Below are positions 23,401-36,209 of a stretch of DNA of 64,000 bases, piece by piece. The number at the start of each line of letters is the position of its first letter. The stretch's first letter is position 1. The notes under the pieces were generated by a model. That model was given only the letters and a program-made list of their open reading frames with translations, had not been told where the DNA came from and made no database searches. This DNA is from Anoplolepis gracilipes (taxonomy: Eukaryota; Arthropoda; Insecta; Hymenoptera; Formicidae). The DNA lies in assembly GCF_047496725.1 (NCBI RefSeq), contig NC_132974.1:11589001-11653000 (forward strand), given 5' to 3'. The position numbers and the translations under genes were made by a program.

Positions 23401-24120
23401 ATTCTGATTTTGTATAAAGAAATACAGAAAGCGTTACGTAATTTCAATGCCGCTTGTGCTAAAAAAATCATGCAACAACGGCGAAGACAGGTATCGTTTC
23501 CTTTGAATTTTCGTAACGCCGCCGACCACACCGACTTAAATATACGTTACGTAAGCGCTATCATTATACGTAATTACAGTCGCTTTCGACAGCAATGTAT
23601 TTCCGCTACCTGTTACCCAAGGTTCACTTGCTATCCGTCTCTTTCGTTAATCAGAGCCATCCGTCTTATTGAATTTGACGTTTAAATAATAACGTGTAAA
23701 AAAGAAAGCTTGCATTTTAATGCAACTAATTGTTAATTAATTGATCGCTCGAGACCCGAGAAAAATACGTAATTCGAGATACTCTCATCGAGATATTGTA
23801 CGCAGTAATCGTATCACGTGCGATAATCATAGCAATTTCCACGCTCGCCGAACTACGATCTCTCGTGGGCGACAAATATTTAGAGACAAATTAGGCACAC
23901 GCGCATTATTGCGTCACGTTAATCAGGATGCAGACGCGGGCGGTGCACGTATTTCGGTAATGTGTGCTCCGGAGAGTTCGTCGAAATATAATGCTTCCAT
24001 CATCGAATTCGACCGCAATTTCGCGATACGTGGTGCCGCAACGACGCATTCCCGCAGCCGTACGCGTGCCGAATAAAGAACGCGCCCGCTATCTTCACAC
24101 ATTTCTACGGGGCGTTTCAG
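23400..24120. other. Moderately GC-rich block, no gene recognised
   Basis: Two plus-strand open frames (91 and 111 codons) are Arg/Ser-rich, have no start context and match no known family. Treated as non-coding. Confidence 0.4.
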
Positions 24121-24239
24121 AAATAGTATACATCTGAATAATATGCAAAAATATCGAAAGATTCGGCTTTTTTCACAATTTTCTTAGAAATTGTTTTATA
24201 TGGCACATTTCATATTTTGGATGTACAAGATATTGCAAA

Positions 24240-24545
24240 GCCACTAAATATTATTTAATTAAGTTAAATAGGTTTTTCTTACTGAAAAAATTCAGACATC
24301 AATCACTTTTGAGTTATAATAAATGATTAAAAAAAAGTTTTTTTTACAAATCAAACTTTATAAAGAGCTACAAGAGATGAGAGAAAGATAACAAAATATT
24401 TACATGCATTACCACAAAGATATGGAAAAAAAATTTTAATTTCCAATAAATCATGATCTTGATATTTTCGCCAAGGAAAAATCTATTCCAAATTTGCCAA
24501 AGCATTTTTGTTATTAAAACGACATACAACGGATATTTTTTTGGA
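24240..24545. mobile_element. Degenerate member of the TACAGGGTGTCC-type MITE family
   Basis: Shares ordered words with 26970-27322 and 51537-51906: TTTTACAAATCAAACTTT, TCCAAATTTGCCAAAGCATT and ACAACGGATATT. Termini are no longer recognisable. Confidence 0.35.
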
Positions 24546-24999
24546 GGAAGAAAAACATTTTGTATATATGTATAAAGTAATGTTTATACAATCTTGAAAT
24601 TTATATAATTCGTCGAAATATCATTATTTTCAGTTGTTTATAGTTTCGAAATAATCGATGCCTCATTTTCTGTTAATGAAACGCTAATGATCAAAGGATT
24701 CGTAGCTGGGTAATTTTTGAACACTGTATATATACAATATCGCGATGCGCTGATATTCAATGCGAATATTCGTACGCATCCCTACATTTGCTTGCGGAAA
24801 AGAATCACGAAGAATGACGATGTATACGCATCGTCGAATGAATTGCGAAATGCACTTTGTCCTCGATTACGCTTGACGATTAAGCGAATCGTGGTGATTC
24901 GTACAAGAAGTAATTTCCGGGGGGGGAGAGGAGGGAGCTTTCCAACAAGAGAAACGCACATATGAAAACAATGTTACATAATTGACTATCGAATAAAAA

Positions 25000-25740
25000 A
25001 TTTGCGGGATTTAAAAAATGTTCTATTCAATAATCAATTGCGTGATATTGTGTCTACTTGTGTTTCCTTTGCAGGAGAGTCTCCTCTGACCCAACGACGA
25101 AGAGAAATAAACAGTGAAACATGTCCGTGGCGTAAACGAAGTAACTCGCTCACTCGTCAAGCTTATTCCCAAATATGTACGACCGTAAAATCGTGGAATT
25201 TCAACAAAATGTATCACTCGACGAGAGTAATAAGTCGCCATGTTCCCTCCATGAGTGAGAGAAATTTCGCGAGCGTTGGATATCGGCATGCGCGGCACCA
25301 AGTTTTCCGCGGGCGCCCGATGCAGAGAACCGACGACGCTCCGTCATCACATGCACGTGGAACTGCAGCACGAGAGCCGGAGTGACAAAAGCCTATTTTC
25401 GAAGTGAGCGCGCGCGATGCACGTCGCTGTGAGAATGTGCCGGTTTTCCTAGCCATGTGTCGGCCATCTTGCGTTTGCGTGATGTCACGGCGTGGCCTAC
25501 TTCCGAACGATTCCACGTGCGGGGGTCGTCGACCCGGGTTCTCCTCTTCTAGTACCTAGTACCCTCTTTTGCCTAGGTTCTAGTCTCGCGGCCTATTCCC
25601 CTCACCCAACTTTCCAACGAATGTACGCGCGTTCGAAAGATCGCCGATGTATGTATGAGAGAAAGTGCGCGCGCACATGTTGTCAGAGTGTCATGTTATG
25701 TGCACCATGCAGAATTGTGTAATATTTTAGCGCGTCTTTT
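25000..25740. promoter_or_regulatory. CpG-rich island with YY1/PHO-type motif
   Basis: GC-rich block with open frames on both strands. CGGCCATCTTGCG (25461-25473) contains the GCCATCTT core bound by YY1/Pleiohomeotic, often found just downstream of transcription starts. It may be a promoter; direction and gene are unknown. Confidence 0.35.
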
Positions 25741-26960
25741 TTTCCTGAAATTATAAAATTTACTCTTGTCTTTACATATACGGGTATAAATTTTAATCCT
25801 TCAACTCCCCTTTCTCTTTTCTTTCCTCTTCTCCTCTTATAATTTCTCCACATTCTAGCAACTTATATATATTTTTATATAATAGAAATATTATATTAAA
25901 TTTTTTTAATGTACGTTAATGCGCGCAAAAATTCTGTCCCTTTATGTATTATATTATACACAGTATATAATAAAACTATTATAATACATGCATAAATTTA
26001 TATTGTCCTAAAAATTTATTACAAGTTTCGAAATTTTACAACTTATATTATGCGTCCGTGTATAACATAATGTAACTAGAAAAAAATACCTGTATAAATA
26101 ATAAATATTTACTTAAATTTAATGAGAAGTCAACAAATATATTTTCATTACAGTGGTAAAAAAATATTATACGTAAATTTATATATTGTTCTAACAAATT
26201 ATCTCACACAAGATTTAAAATTATACAAATTATATTATATATACTTAAATATACTTTAATATAAATAAATATACTTTCATTACAATAGTAAAAGATAACT
26301 GTTATATATAACAATTTGGAATAAAATATTGCTAATATAATGTGAGATAGCGAGAAACTCTCCAGTCGTAAAATAATTTGCGTTATTTGTCATCCATCAG
26401 TTTGTCGAATTTTAGCAAATAGGTTCCATAAGTTTTATAACTATAGTATGTATAAAAGTCTACGATATAGCGAGCAGGTTTATCGAATTGTGAAAGAAAC
26501 GGTTCTTTTAGAAAGGTCGCCGTTACTTTCAAATGTAGCAATGTGACCTCCGCTCCTACGCACCTGTAAACACTTAATGACAGTATTACATAATCGAGGG
26601 ATCAATCGTCGAGGACACCAACGTGGTCAAGTCGCATTCATACTTACAATTAGAGAAGAGAGACAATGTCTCCTATATGTGATAAAATCAAGATTTATAT
26701 ATCTTTCCGATACGTTAAAAGTGCGCCTGAGACAACACGCGATAACAACTATGCACGTTCAACTAAATTCCGAATTAGTCAGCGAAAGTCATATTACTCA
26801 AGGCTGACATTCTCGCACGTGCCTTACACCGACAGCGTTAAAATATCATTTAATTTTAATAAAATTCATTTGTTAAATTATGGATTTGCCTAATTCACAC
26901 ATATATAGATTACTTTCATAACGCCTTACAGAATATCACAAAATCACTGCATATTCTCTT
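25740..26960. other. AT-rich sequence
   Basis: No gene recognised. The open frame at 26577-26893 is not protein-like. Confidence 0.7.
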
Positions 26961-26969
26961 AATGATATA

Positions 26970-27322
26970 CCTAGATTGTTTTAATGGTAGATTGTTTGCC
27001 TAATTTAAAGTCGATTTTTCCTAAGAGAAAATGTTGAAACATTAATAATTTTTATATCAATAATTTTATAACAATAATCTTATTTATAAACGATTGAAAA
27101 AGAAAGATTTTTTGCAAATTAAACTTTGATGAACCAAAATGATAACAAAACTTTTCTTCATTTTAAATGCAATTTATAAAAATTTTAAAACTTGAAGTTT
27201 ATTGTTAATTGCTTATAATGAAAAAAAAGATAATAGTTTCACTATTTTTATTAAGAAAAAGTCCAAATTAATCAAAGCATTTATTTTTATTAAAATAATA
27301 TTCCGTAGATTTGGGACACTCT
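26970..27322. mobile_element. MITE copy, same family as 51537-51906
   Basis: Colinear with the better-preserved copy: TAAACGATTGAAAAAG, TTTGCAAATTAAACTTT, and a right end with TTCCGTAGATTTGGGACAC. The terminal inverted repeats have decayed. Confidence 0.45.
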
Positions 27323-28680
27323 ACCCGATAAAAAATTTTTTATGTATAGCAATGCACAATTAAATATAATTATATAGTATTCTACACAATATAATTATAG
27401 ATGACACCGTATAAAACGTTACGTATATTTATACATATATAAATGGATTGATAGCTGCAATTAGAATTATTTATACATACTTATATACAATGCCTGCAAC
27501 ATTTTATGTATACTTACATATAATCATATATAAAGTGGACAAATTTTGTATATAAATTTGTATAATTAGAGTGTCTAATTATATATAAAAATTTTTTACC
27601 AGGTATATATATGTATGAAACATTTGTTACAATTAATGTATCACGATGATTGAAAATCTGGTTACTGCAGGAGAACAATACTTCTCGATGTAATGAAACG
27701 ATATGTCTGTAATGCGCATTAATGTCATACACATCATTAATTATTAACACGCAAGTTAATATCGCCGCAGGAAAAACATTTTTTATTTTTAATTCAAGCC
27801 TATTCATCGTTGTTCAAATACATTGGCTTAATTTATTTTCAAACAGCACAATTTATTTTCAAACTTTTCAGACCCTTATAAACTGATTCAAAAACAGTTT
27901 CATTAATTATGACTGTTTGATTTCATATATTTTTTTTTTTTTAGCAAAATAAATCGATTTCCATAGATATATAATTATGTCTATCTTATTAGAAAATTAA
28001 TTGCGAGAGAAAACTTTAAAAAGAAATATATATTTTCCTTTAAAAATATTGGTATTAAAATATCATAAACGCATAGTCCCTGCAAATTGACTTGTTTGTA
28101 TTGAGAAATAGCAGTCATTGTGTTGTGACTCCGCAAGTACAGTTTAACGATTATAAAATCGATCAAGCGAAGATCATACATCGCGATTAGATCATCAACC
28201 CGGTTCGGTATTCTTCCTCTCGCTCGCTTGGTAAAAGTGGACGAACGAGATAACATGAGCACAATTCGTATGTTGTCACAAGAACCGGCTAAATATAATA
28301 ACGCACGCCTAAGGCAGCAATAACACAGAGAAGAAAAGTGACTTACAGAATAATGTTTCATCTTATCTAACATCGTATATCTAACGACATAAAGGATAAC
28401 AAGACTATATCACGCAACAGCCGCATTTCCGATGACGAACAAAGCTAACGAAGGAAAAGCTTTATCTTATTGTTAGCTCGTACATACAGTACGATCGTAC
28501 ACGTGCTGGAAAAGATCCGATTTCAGTCAGATTTCTAACGTACACCTATTAACGTACATCCAGGTCACTTCGTAAACTATCCGGCATGCGCAGTTCCAGG
28601 TCATTAGGTCAAGCCTTCCTCATCGACCCGACCTCGCTATTGAAGATTCACTTCTCTCAACTATACTTGCTTGTCAATTG
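27323..28680. other. Non-coding sequence
   Basis: AT-rich to 28060 and then mixed. No conserved reading frame. Confidence 0.65.
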
Positions 28681-28682
28681 CA

Positions 28683-28688
<6 letters not shown>

Positions 28689-28754
<66 letters not shown>
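28689..28754. repeat. (CT)33 microsatellite
   Basis: Uninterrupted CT dinucleotides. Confidence 0.97.
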
Positions 28755-28756
<2 letters not shown>

Positions 28757-29508
28757 GTTTTTACATTCTTTACAATATCTTATATTAAGTGTAGGATGTA
28801 AAGAAAGAAAAAAATTTAGAATTTGAAGCTACAAGATACGTAGGCGCAATGGACGCTTGAATCACGAAAGCATGAGAAAGTGAAAACTTTCCTTGCGAAT
28901 GGCGATAGTTATGAAATATCTGATCGGTATCTTTCCGCTGTTCTCTCTCCTTTCAGGACATTTGCGGTCTCACCGCGAATAGCTGATTCAATTTGCATAC
29001 AAGTTAGAAGATGTAGCGTCGATTTCATCGTTTGCGAGACGAATAGGAAAATGTCAGGTTCGCAGTTTGCACCGATTACAATTGATTCATGACATTTTCC
29101 TGGGAAATATCGACGGCATCATAAATTAAACACTGAACATTAAAACTAAGTATATTCATATTATTATTTCTTAATTTCGGATTATCGCGAGAAACATTTG
29201 AATTTTTTTTTTTTTTTAGGAAAATACCAAATGTATATGTGCAACAAATATTTTATTTAATCGATAAATTATTCAACTTTATGTTTACATATACAGCGGA
29301 AGTCAAAGAACTGATTATATGCACTTTGCCAGCATTTTCCTTACAAGAATAATTTTAAAGAAGCAAAAAAAATTATCATAGTTAATATAATAAAATATAC
29401 ACAAAAATATAATATACATATTTTTGTCATAGTAATATTTTTTTCTTATTAGTATAAAATTGTTTAAAAAATGATGTGTGCAAAAACGTTCCTATTCTGT
29501 ACAGAGTA

Positions 29509-29690
29509 CAGTCGGACCTCTTATCCTACGACCATCTTATGCTACGAAACCTCTTATCCTACAAAAAATCCTCTCATGCTACGACGGCAAAAGGGGAAAT
29601 ATACCCCCACTCTCCAATTTTTGTCGTAAGATCAGAGGTTTAAGGGGAAGATTCCGGACCAAAAATGTCGTAGGATAAGAGATCCGACTG
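29509..29690. mobile_element. pogo/Tigger-like MITE, 182 bp
   Basis: Terminal inverted repeats of at least 24 bp begin CAGTCGGA and continue CTCTTATCCTACGAC with one mismatch between ends. TA flanks both sides (29507-29508 and 29691-29692), a TA target duplication. The CAGT start, TA target and TTATCC word are typical of pogo-group elements. It contains internal CTTATCCTACGA-like repeats and no coding sequence. Confidence 0.85.
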
Positions 29691-29699
29691 TACTTGAAA

Positions 29700-30860
29700 G
29701 TGTATTCCTCTTCTCTTGTGTAGTAGACGTAATGCAACGAGCATCAAGAAACCCCGTTTTCATTCTTTCTTCTATCGCAAACTCTGAACATTCAACGAGA
29801 GTCACTTCGACGAATCAGACAATAGCAAATGCGGTTAACGACAAGCTCTGGACAAAAAGATAAGAGCAACCGCTCTAAAACAAGCTTGATAAGAGAGGGG
29901 GATGACACAGCGAGGCAAGGGGTGCGAATCTGTGGATGGTGGGTGAGGGAAGGGGAAGGCGAAACCAGGGCGTAAGTATTGATCCCGCGTCTCTGGGCGG
30001 TTGACACATTTACCAAAAGATACCCGTGATCTAGTTTTCGTAGAAGATAGCGGGTTAGAGCAAAAAAAGAAGATAAGTAGTCGTCTAAATGTCGATCACG
30101 ACTTTGTCATTAATAAAAATCAGAGGATTAATGAAATCTTCACTGCTATTCGAAACGCATTATACGCAACAATGTGTTTAAGCACTTCAAATCTATTTTT
30201 GTGAAAACAACTATTTAAAGGAAAATATTTCTGCTGATTCTTTTGTAGACACGGCACTAATCGTTATAAAAATGCTCTGTCGTTTCATAAATTCATCTTT
30301 TCACAAAAAACCTGTAATATTTAAATAACAGATATAATAAACACATATCTAATTCCAGTTACAAGTCTGAAAAATTATTTTTCTAAAGAATATCGGAAAA
30401 ACACTTCTCTCAAAAAAAAAAAAAAAAGAAAAAAAAAAAAAAGTTTGTACATCATGTTAAATTGATGTTCATTTCCGAAAGTCATCATTGTTTCATTAGG
30501 AAACGCAGAAAAATGAAATTTTGATGTACGAGAAAAAAATGAAATTTCCATGTACGAGAAAAGCTCCACTGCCAGTTTCGGGATCGTTGCCAAATAGGTC
30601 ACAGCTCGTATTGAACTGGTATACCGCGCTGACTTTATCGTCTCTCACCGCCGTTCCCCTCTCCAACGAACGGAGATCTAGAGCAATTCTAGAGCCAGGT
30701 TCCTCCGCCGACAGAGACAAACTATCACGTTATCATTATCGCGGTATCGTACCTTAGGTCGTCGTGAACTGTCGTACTGTTCCGCAACATAACGCGACGG
30801 ATACGAATGCGTCGTCTATTAGACTGATTAATTACGTAATCTCCGGTGTAATGGTTATAA
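29700..30860. other. Non-coding sequence
   Basis: Contains a long A-rich run near 30411-30441 and a direct repeat of TGAAATTT..GATGTACGAGAAAA type near 30513-30560. No gene recognised. Confidence 0.6.
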
Positions 30861-30868
30861 CCAAGAAA

Positions 30869-30872
<4 letters not shown>

Positions 30873-30920
<48 letters not shown>
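30873..30920. repeat. (AG)24 microsatellite
   Basis: Uninterrupted AG dinucleotides. Confidence 0.97.
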
Positions 30921-30925
<5 letters not shown>

Positions 30926-31707
30926 GAAGACAAAGAACTGAACTCTGAAAAAATGAGGAACTAAAGATAATTAAAAATTATAATATATAATACTGAAGAA
31001 ATAATTTGGCAATAATATCTTGTCAAATCAGGTGTATGTTAGAGATTTATAAACATCAGAGATGAAAGGGAAGATTTTATAGCTAAAATATCTTTCACCT
31101 GTAATTCCCCCCATTCGTCTGTCGTTACTAACAACACACTTTACCCCTCTATGTACCCTTCGAATCTTCTATCATCCATCTTCTCCCTATAGTGCATTGT
31201 GTTATGCCGTGACGCGATATAGAGACACCAGGCCAGAATATACCGTTTGATCAATACTCCAGGCATCGTCGCAAGCATCGCGTCCTTCGTCTTTGTACCT
31301 ACACGTCGATGGAGCGAGGGAAAACAAACCGCGGGATAATAAGACGCGAACTGCCGGACGCGTGATAAGTGATTAATGACGGTAATGAGCTAACAAGCTA
31401 GCTTTTTGATTAAATGGAAACTTTTTAAAATAAAGGTATAAATTGTACGAATCGCGTTTAAAAACACCACAGCCGGCTTGATAGTGACATTTAAAGTTTA
31501 TTCTAATAACAAAGTCGTTGATAAATGTCGAGTAAACCTACGGCTGTTTTTGGCTCATCGAACATGTGGTATGGGACACGTGCTGAAAGGTCGATGCCCC
31601 TCATACCGGATTTTATTTGATTCATCTCTTCTCTCTCATTATATCTCTTCTCTCTCTCTCATACCCATTCATTTGTATCGAAAATCTGTCGTGGGTATTT
31701 AAACGTA

Positions 31708-31732
31708 TTTTTTTTTTTTTTTTTTTTTTTTT
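31708..31732. repeat. Poly(T) run, 25 bp
   Basis: Homopolymer T tract; no retrocopy was recognised next to it. Confidence 0.95.
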
Positions 31733-32099
31733 GTATTGTGTCAATATCAGAGAAATTAAGAGGCCTTTAAAAGAAACTTTGAATATGTGCATACGTACAA
31801 AGAAATTTAATGGATCGATTAATATCGTTTCTTTTACACTAAATTATTACAATCAGCAATATGACAATAATTATTGTCGTACAAGTATCTAAATTTTTTC
31901 ATTCTTTATATTTGATTTCGTAACTTTAATTTTATACACATATAATAATTGAACATTCTATAAAAAAATAAATATTATTCAAGTAGTAATATTGAATCGA
32001 GTAAAATAGAATTGCGAGAATGTGTTACCTCGTAAAATTGGATGAATTTTCGTCGCGACCGACACTCGCCACTGCAATTATGGGTAATTTACAGCGCGG

Positions 32100-32170
32100 G
32101 AAATTCTTGACACATTGTGTGCGAGCGTACAGTTCAGTCGCTCGTAGCGGAACCACGTAAACGGACCGCT
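32100..32170 (+). promoter_or_regulatory. Inr + DPE core promoter candidate
   Basis: TCAGTC at 32134-32139 is a perfect arthropod initiator with A+1 at 32136. GGACC at 32163-32167 sits exactly at +28 to +32 and fits the DPE consensus RGWYV. Six of ten MTE positions between +18 and +27 also match. No coding exon was recognised downstream, so it could drive a non-coding first exon. Confidence 0.45.
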
Positions 32171-32956
32171 ATTAATAGGAAGCAGCCGCACCTATTTATC
32201 TTGCATCTAGGAGAGTCAAGTGCAGTCGACTGGTCATTCGCGCCAGCGTTTCATAAAAGTTTTAGGAATGCATATATACGCGATACTCCGTAAAATACTG
32301 CTTGACAATCGATACTTTCCGTGTAACTTGATATATTTAACTTTTATATTAGCGGCGATATACTTATATAAATAATTAATTATAACGAAAACGTAAGATT
32401 GAAATAACAAGTCGATAAAACCTGTCAGATCGATATCACTATCTTGAAAATTAAGCCGTTATGTTATCCATTTATCAAACGTCGTTTACTTTCAGTTCCA
32501 GTGTCACGCGATATATATAACGTAGAAAATGTCGAGTACAAAACGCTCAGTCTTGATTGGAAAAAAAATCTTATTACGTGCAAATGTGGTTGTATGTAAT
32601 TATACTGCAATGATTTTACATACTTAAAATAATCAAAATGTAAAATAATTTGTTACTTGAAAAATTTCAAAATTTGTTACGTGTATTTATATAGACTGGG
32701 CTCTCCTCGATTCACGCATGCAATTACAATTTGATTATGCTCGATAATAATCGATTTATCATGCAGACGAGACGATAGGGGAAGCCAGCGAATGCACCCC
32801 GGGATTCTCGTTACTCGATTCACTTCTTTGTTACACAACCGTCTCTCTCAGCAACTCGGACAACTATCGACCCCACCAAAAGCTCGTGTCTCTCTCGTCC
32901 CATTTTCTTCCGTCTCCTTACTATTCTTCTCTCTTTCTCCTTCCCTATCTTCTTTA

Positions 32957-32960
<4 letters not shown>

Positions 32961-33014
<54 letters not shown>
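32961..33014. repeat. (CT)27 microsatellite
   Basis: Lies in a pyrimidine-rich plus-strand region (32880-33480). Confidence 0.97.
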
Positions 33015-33020
<6 letters not shown>

Positions 33021-33321
33021 CGTTTTCTCTCGCTCTTACTTTCCTCCCCTACTATCTCTCTTCCTCTCCCTCGGTCTCATGATTTTCCTTCGATCCCTCT
33101 GTAATTCCTAGACGTGCCTCTTTCCACTGTTCGTTTCGTTCACTCGTTTCATCGCTGCGTCTTTTTCTATTTCTCTCCCTTCCTTTTTGTCACTTTCAAT
33201 TCCGAACCCCACCGTTCCTCCTCTCCTTTTCCTGTCACAAACTTAGTCGACCTCTCTATTTCTACCAACACATCGATCGACTTCTCGCTCCATTTATTCA
33301 TTACTCTGTCTTTTTCTACTT

Positions 33322-33323
<2 letters not shown>

Positions 33324-33362
<39 letters not shown>
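33324..33362. repeat. (CT)n microsatellite
   Basis: About 19 CT dinucleotides, second run in the same pyrimidine-rich region. Confidence 0.96.
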
Positions 33363-33365
<3 letters not shown>

Positions 33366-33526
33366 GTCCATCCTTTTCTCACCTCCGCACAATTTCTTAT
33401 GTATGTCTCGTTTTCTTTTTCCTCTTCATTGCATTTAACTCTTATGCCATTGCTATTTCATCTGTTTCATACCTAAATGTCATCTATTTCTCTTGCTCTT
33501 GTACTCGACTTGACAAGGTGGGGGGC

Positions 33527-33562
33527 CACGTGCTCTTTAGTCACGCGAGGGTAGGACACGTG
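33527..33562. promoter_or_regulatory. Paired CACGTG E-boxes
   Basis: Two perfect CACGTG palindromes at 33527-33532 and 33557-33562, 30 bp apart. bHLH factors of the MYC/CLOCK type bind this site. Function here is unproven. Confidence 0.35.
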
Positions 33563-33599
33563 GTATGTACGTTGTACGGCGGTGCATAGGCGTGGACAA

Positions 33600-35990
33600 G
33601 CGAGTATTTTCCATATAAATTTAATTAAAATATTTAAAACAAATTAAAACTAATTAATTGTTTATCTATCTTTGGAAATATTTAGTTTGTATTTTTTTTT
33701 CTAAAACAAAAAAGTTACATAGCAAAGCATTCTATATACATAATCTTTGATATTATAGTTGACGAAAAAGAAAAAACGTTAAAAAACAAAATTGTCTTCC
33801 TCGAATTTGCAACATGTGTAAACTCTATGTTCTCTTTTACACTTTTAACTTTTTATCGTGAAACTATGTACACGAATGAATCCTTGGATCGCTCATCATG
33901 AAATTGTTCGAGAAATGTTACCAGATTCAAATTCACTTATCATCTTGAGACAGAGATATCTCTTTTGTAAAATAAATTACGATAAATTGAACTTTCAAGT
34001 TTATATTAGCGTTAACACTTTGAATTTGATTACGGTCATAGTATCACAAAATATTTAAATTTACGATATCGTTACAGATACATACTGATATGTACGTAAG
34101 ATATTAAATTCTCTTGAAGAAAAAAATGGTTTTAATCAAATGAGTGAAAAGATACATAAATAACGGTTTGTCGAGATTTTCGAAAAGATCCTGTATTGTA
34201 AACCGCGGTGACATTGCAAGTCAAGCATTCCGATTACGACATTCTACGAGGAAGAGCCGCGAACAGACTGATAAAGAAAGAAAGAATACGAAAGAAAGGA
34301 AGGGAATAAACGACGATGTGGAGAAGAGCGGTGAAGCGCGAGGGTTACGCGAGTGGTTGCTTACGTAAGCAAGCATGTAGATAAGAAATGCTTATCTGGG
34401 AGGAACGTCGCCATACGGGTAACCGCGTGCCAACATATAAAATCGTAACGGTTGCAATTTTGACGTGGCAGAATTCTGCCATCGCAGACCGACTGTACGA
34501 TATAGGATATTCAACAAAAATATCATCTTCTCTCAGCGGTCAGTTAATCAAGTTCCGCATTTAATCATGTATTTTTTTCAAAACTCGATTGAGAAAATCA
34601 GAGACGCAAACATTATTTATGTAATAGCCATTCGGCTTGAAGGCAGGAGGAGAATTAACATTAAGGTTAAAAGAAAATATCAAGGAGAAACAGAATTGAA
34701 TAAGAAATCGAGGAACATGTAAAAAAAAAATTACACATGTGGCATAATTAACAGCGTAACTGGAGATCCATCCTGTATTATGTGCGCTTTTTATCTCTTT
34801 CGCGTCTCGGGATTGGTAGATCTTTAGAACGATATATCGCTAATCCCTCTCATTTTTTTGTAATTATATAAATTTCCTATATCAATTTACATTTATTCCG
34901 ATATCTACTCACTTAACAATATTGTACTTTAATTTGGTTTTACAGATTTTAAAATAGTCTATTTCGATATTACTTATTTTACACGTCTTTTTAATTTCAA
35001 CGATATATGTGTTTACAACGACTATGAGAAACTAAATAAACATTTTTGCGAAAATAATGATTCCAACAACAATTAATTATAAATACAAAAATCAATATAA
35101 TTCGTGGAATTCCCACGGTATTTACGCACATATGGCTTGTGTAAGAAGCGAACGCTATAAATCGTGAAATTCACGGTCATCGGTGTATAGCTCACTTGCC
35201 TGATGAAGGCAACACGCCGGTGTTCCGGTGTATATCAGCATATCGCAGTGATGCTCAAACACTCGAGTGTAGAACTGAATATGCGCGATTCAAAATGTAC
35301 GAATAAGCAATTTAAATATGTAATTGGTCAACGTATCTGTCATTAAAACTTATTTAAAATTTGATATATACTCTTTTATTAAATATTAAATTATTTGGCT
35401 AAAAAAATATATTATGTATTAGATTTCTCATCGCCTTCAATAGCATTTTCTCATTTTCCCGTAACATTCCTCGCGCGTATACGTGTATCCCGCGTTCTAA
35501 TGTATTGAGAAATAAGCCGCATTCGCTCGCTTCGCATTCTCCTCCAGTTGCCTACCACACGAGGTAGGGCGATCCAATTGGGGTTCGAATGGCCCAACGT
35601 GGTAGCCTCCCCTTTGAGTTCCCGTTGCGATCAATACTCAGGCCACCATGTCGAAGCTAAGCAAGATCACCAACTCTGTACTGAGGTCTTCGTGATACGA
35701 GGATGTCCTTGATATCCATAGCGAAATGCCGTTGCAAAGTCTCGGCTATAGAGAATGCAACGGAAAATACAAAGGTCATGTTTAATCTATCTTATACAGA
35801 GATCCAATTATGTTGGTTCTACTTTTCCGTGATAGTGTCGAGTAATAGTTTATGAAGTTATAAACACGGAAGACTGAAGAGAGCCGAGAAAAGAATCGAG
35901 CATGTATTTCCGCCACAGCGTGACGCATTGCGTCACGCTGCTTGGCTCACTAGGTATATGATATATACATCTATTCGTCTTCTCATCTAT
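33600..35990. other. Non-coding sequence
   Basis: AT-rich to 34140, then mixed. 35160-35240 can form small hairpins, and 35520-35760 is a GC-richer unique block with a short open frame in perfect Kozak context (GCCACCATG at 35643-35651). No known gene. Confidence 0.55.
35916..35940. repeat. 25-bp palindrome with bZIP-like half-sites
   Basis: Arms CAGCGTGACGCA and TGCGTCACGCTG are perfectly complementary around one T. TGACGCA/TGCGTCA resembles sites for ATF/C-EBP or Maf-type bZIP dimers. Confidence 0.8.
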
Positions 35991-35995
35991 TCTTT

Positions 35996-35996
<1 letters not shown>

Positions 35997-36036
<40 letters not shown>
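35997..36036. repeat. (GA)20 microsatellite
   Basis: GA run followed by imperfect GAGAAA units to about 36058. Confidence 0.96.
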
Positions 36037-36046
<10 letters not shown>

Positions 36047-36209
36047 GAGAGAAAATGAGACTTTTTGTCTTTTGTCTGATAACCTTTCTCTTTTTGTTTG
36101 AGTGTGCACGCGAATATTATGCAGGATAATCGTATCGAAAATATGAGCGGATGCAGAGATTATAGTAAAATTCTATAATAATCTTTTACCGAAAGAGACA
36201 TCTTTTCTC

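Noticed and set aside
32792..33476. Ser-Leu-rich open frames on the plus strand
   Set aside because: Products of CT microsatellites and pyrimidine-rich DNA; no protein family.
35575..35610. GGTTCGAA resembling a tRNA B box
   Set aside because: No A box or cloverleaf can be built around it. No tRNA was recognised anywhere in the window.
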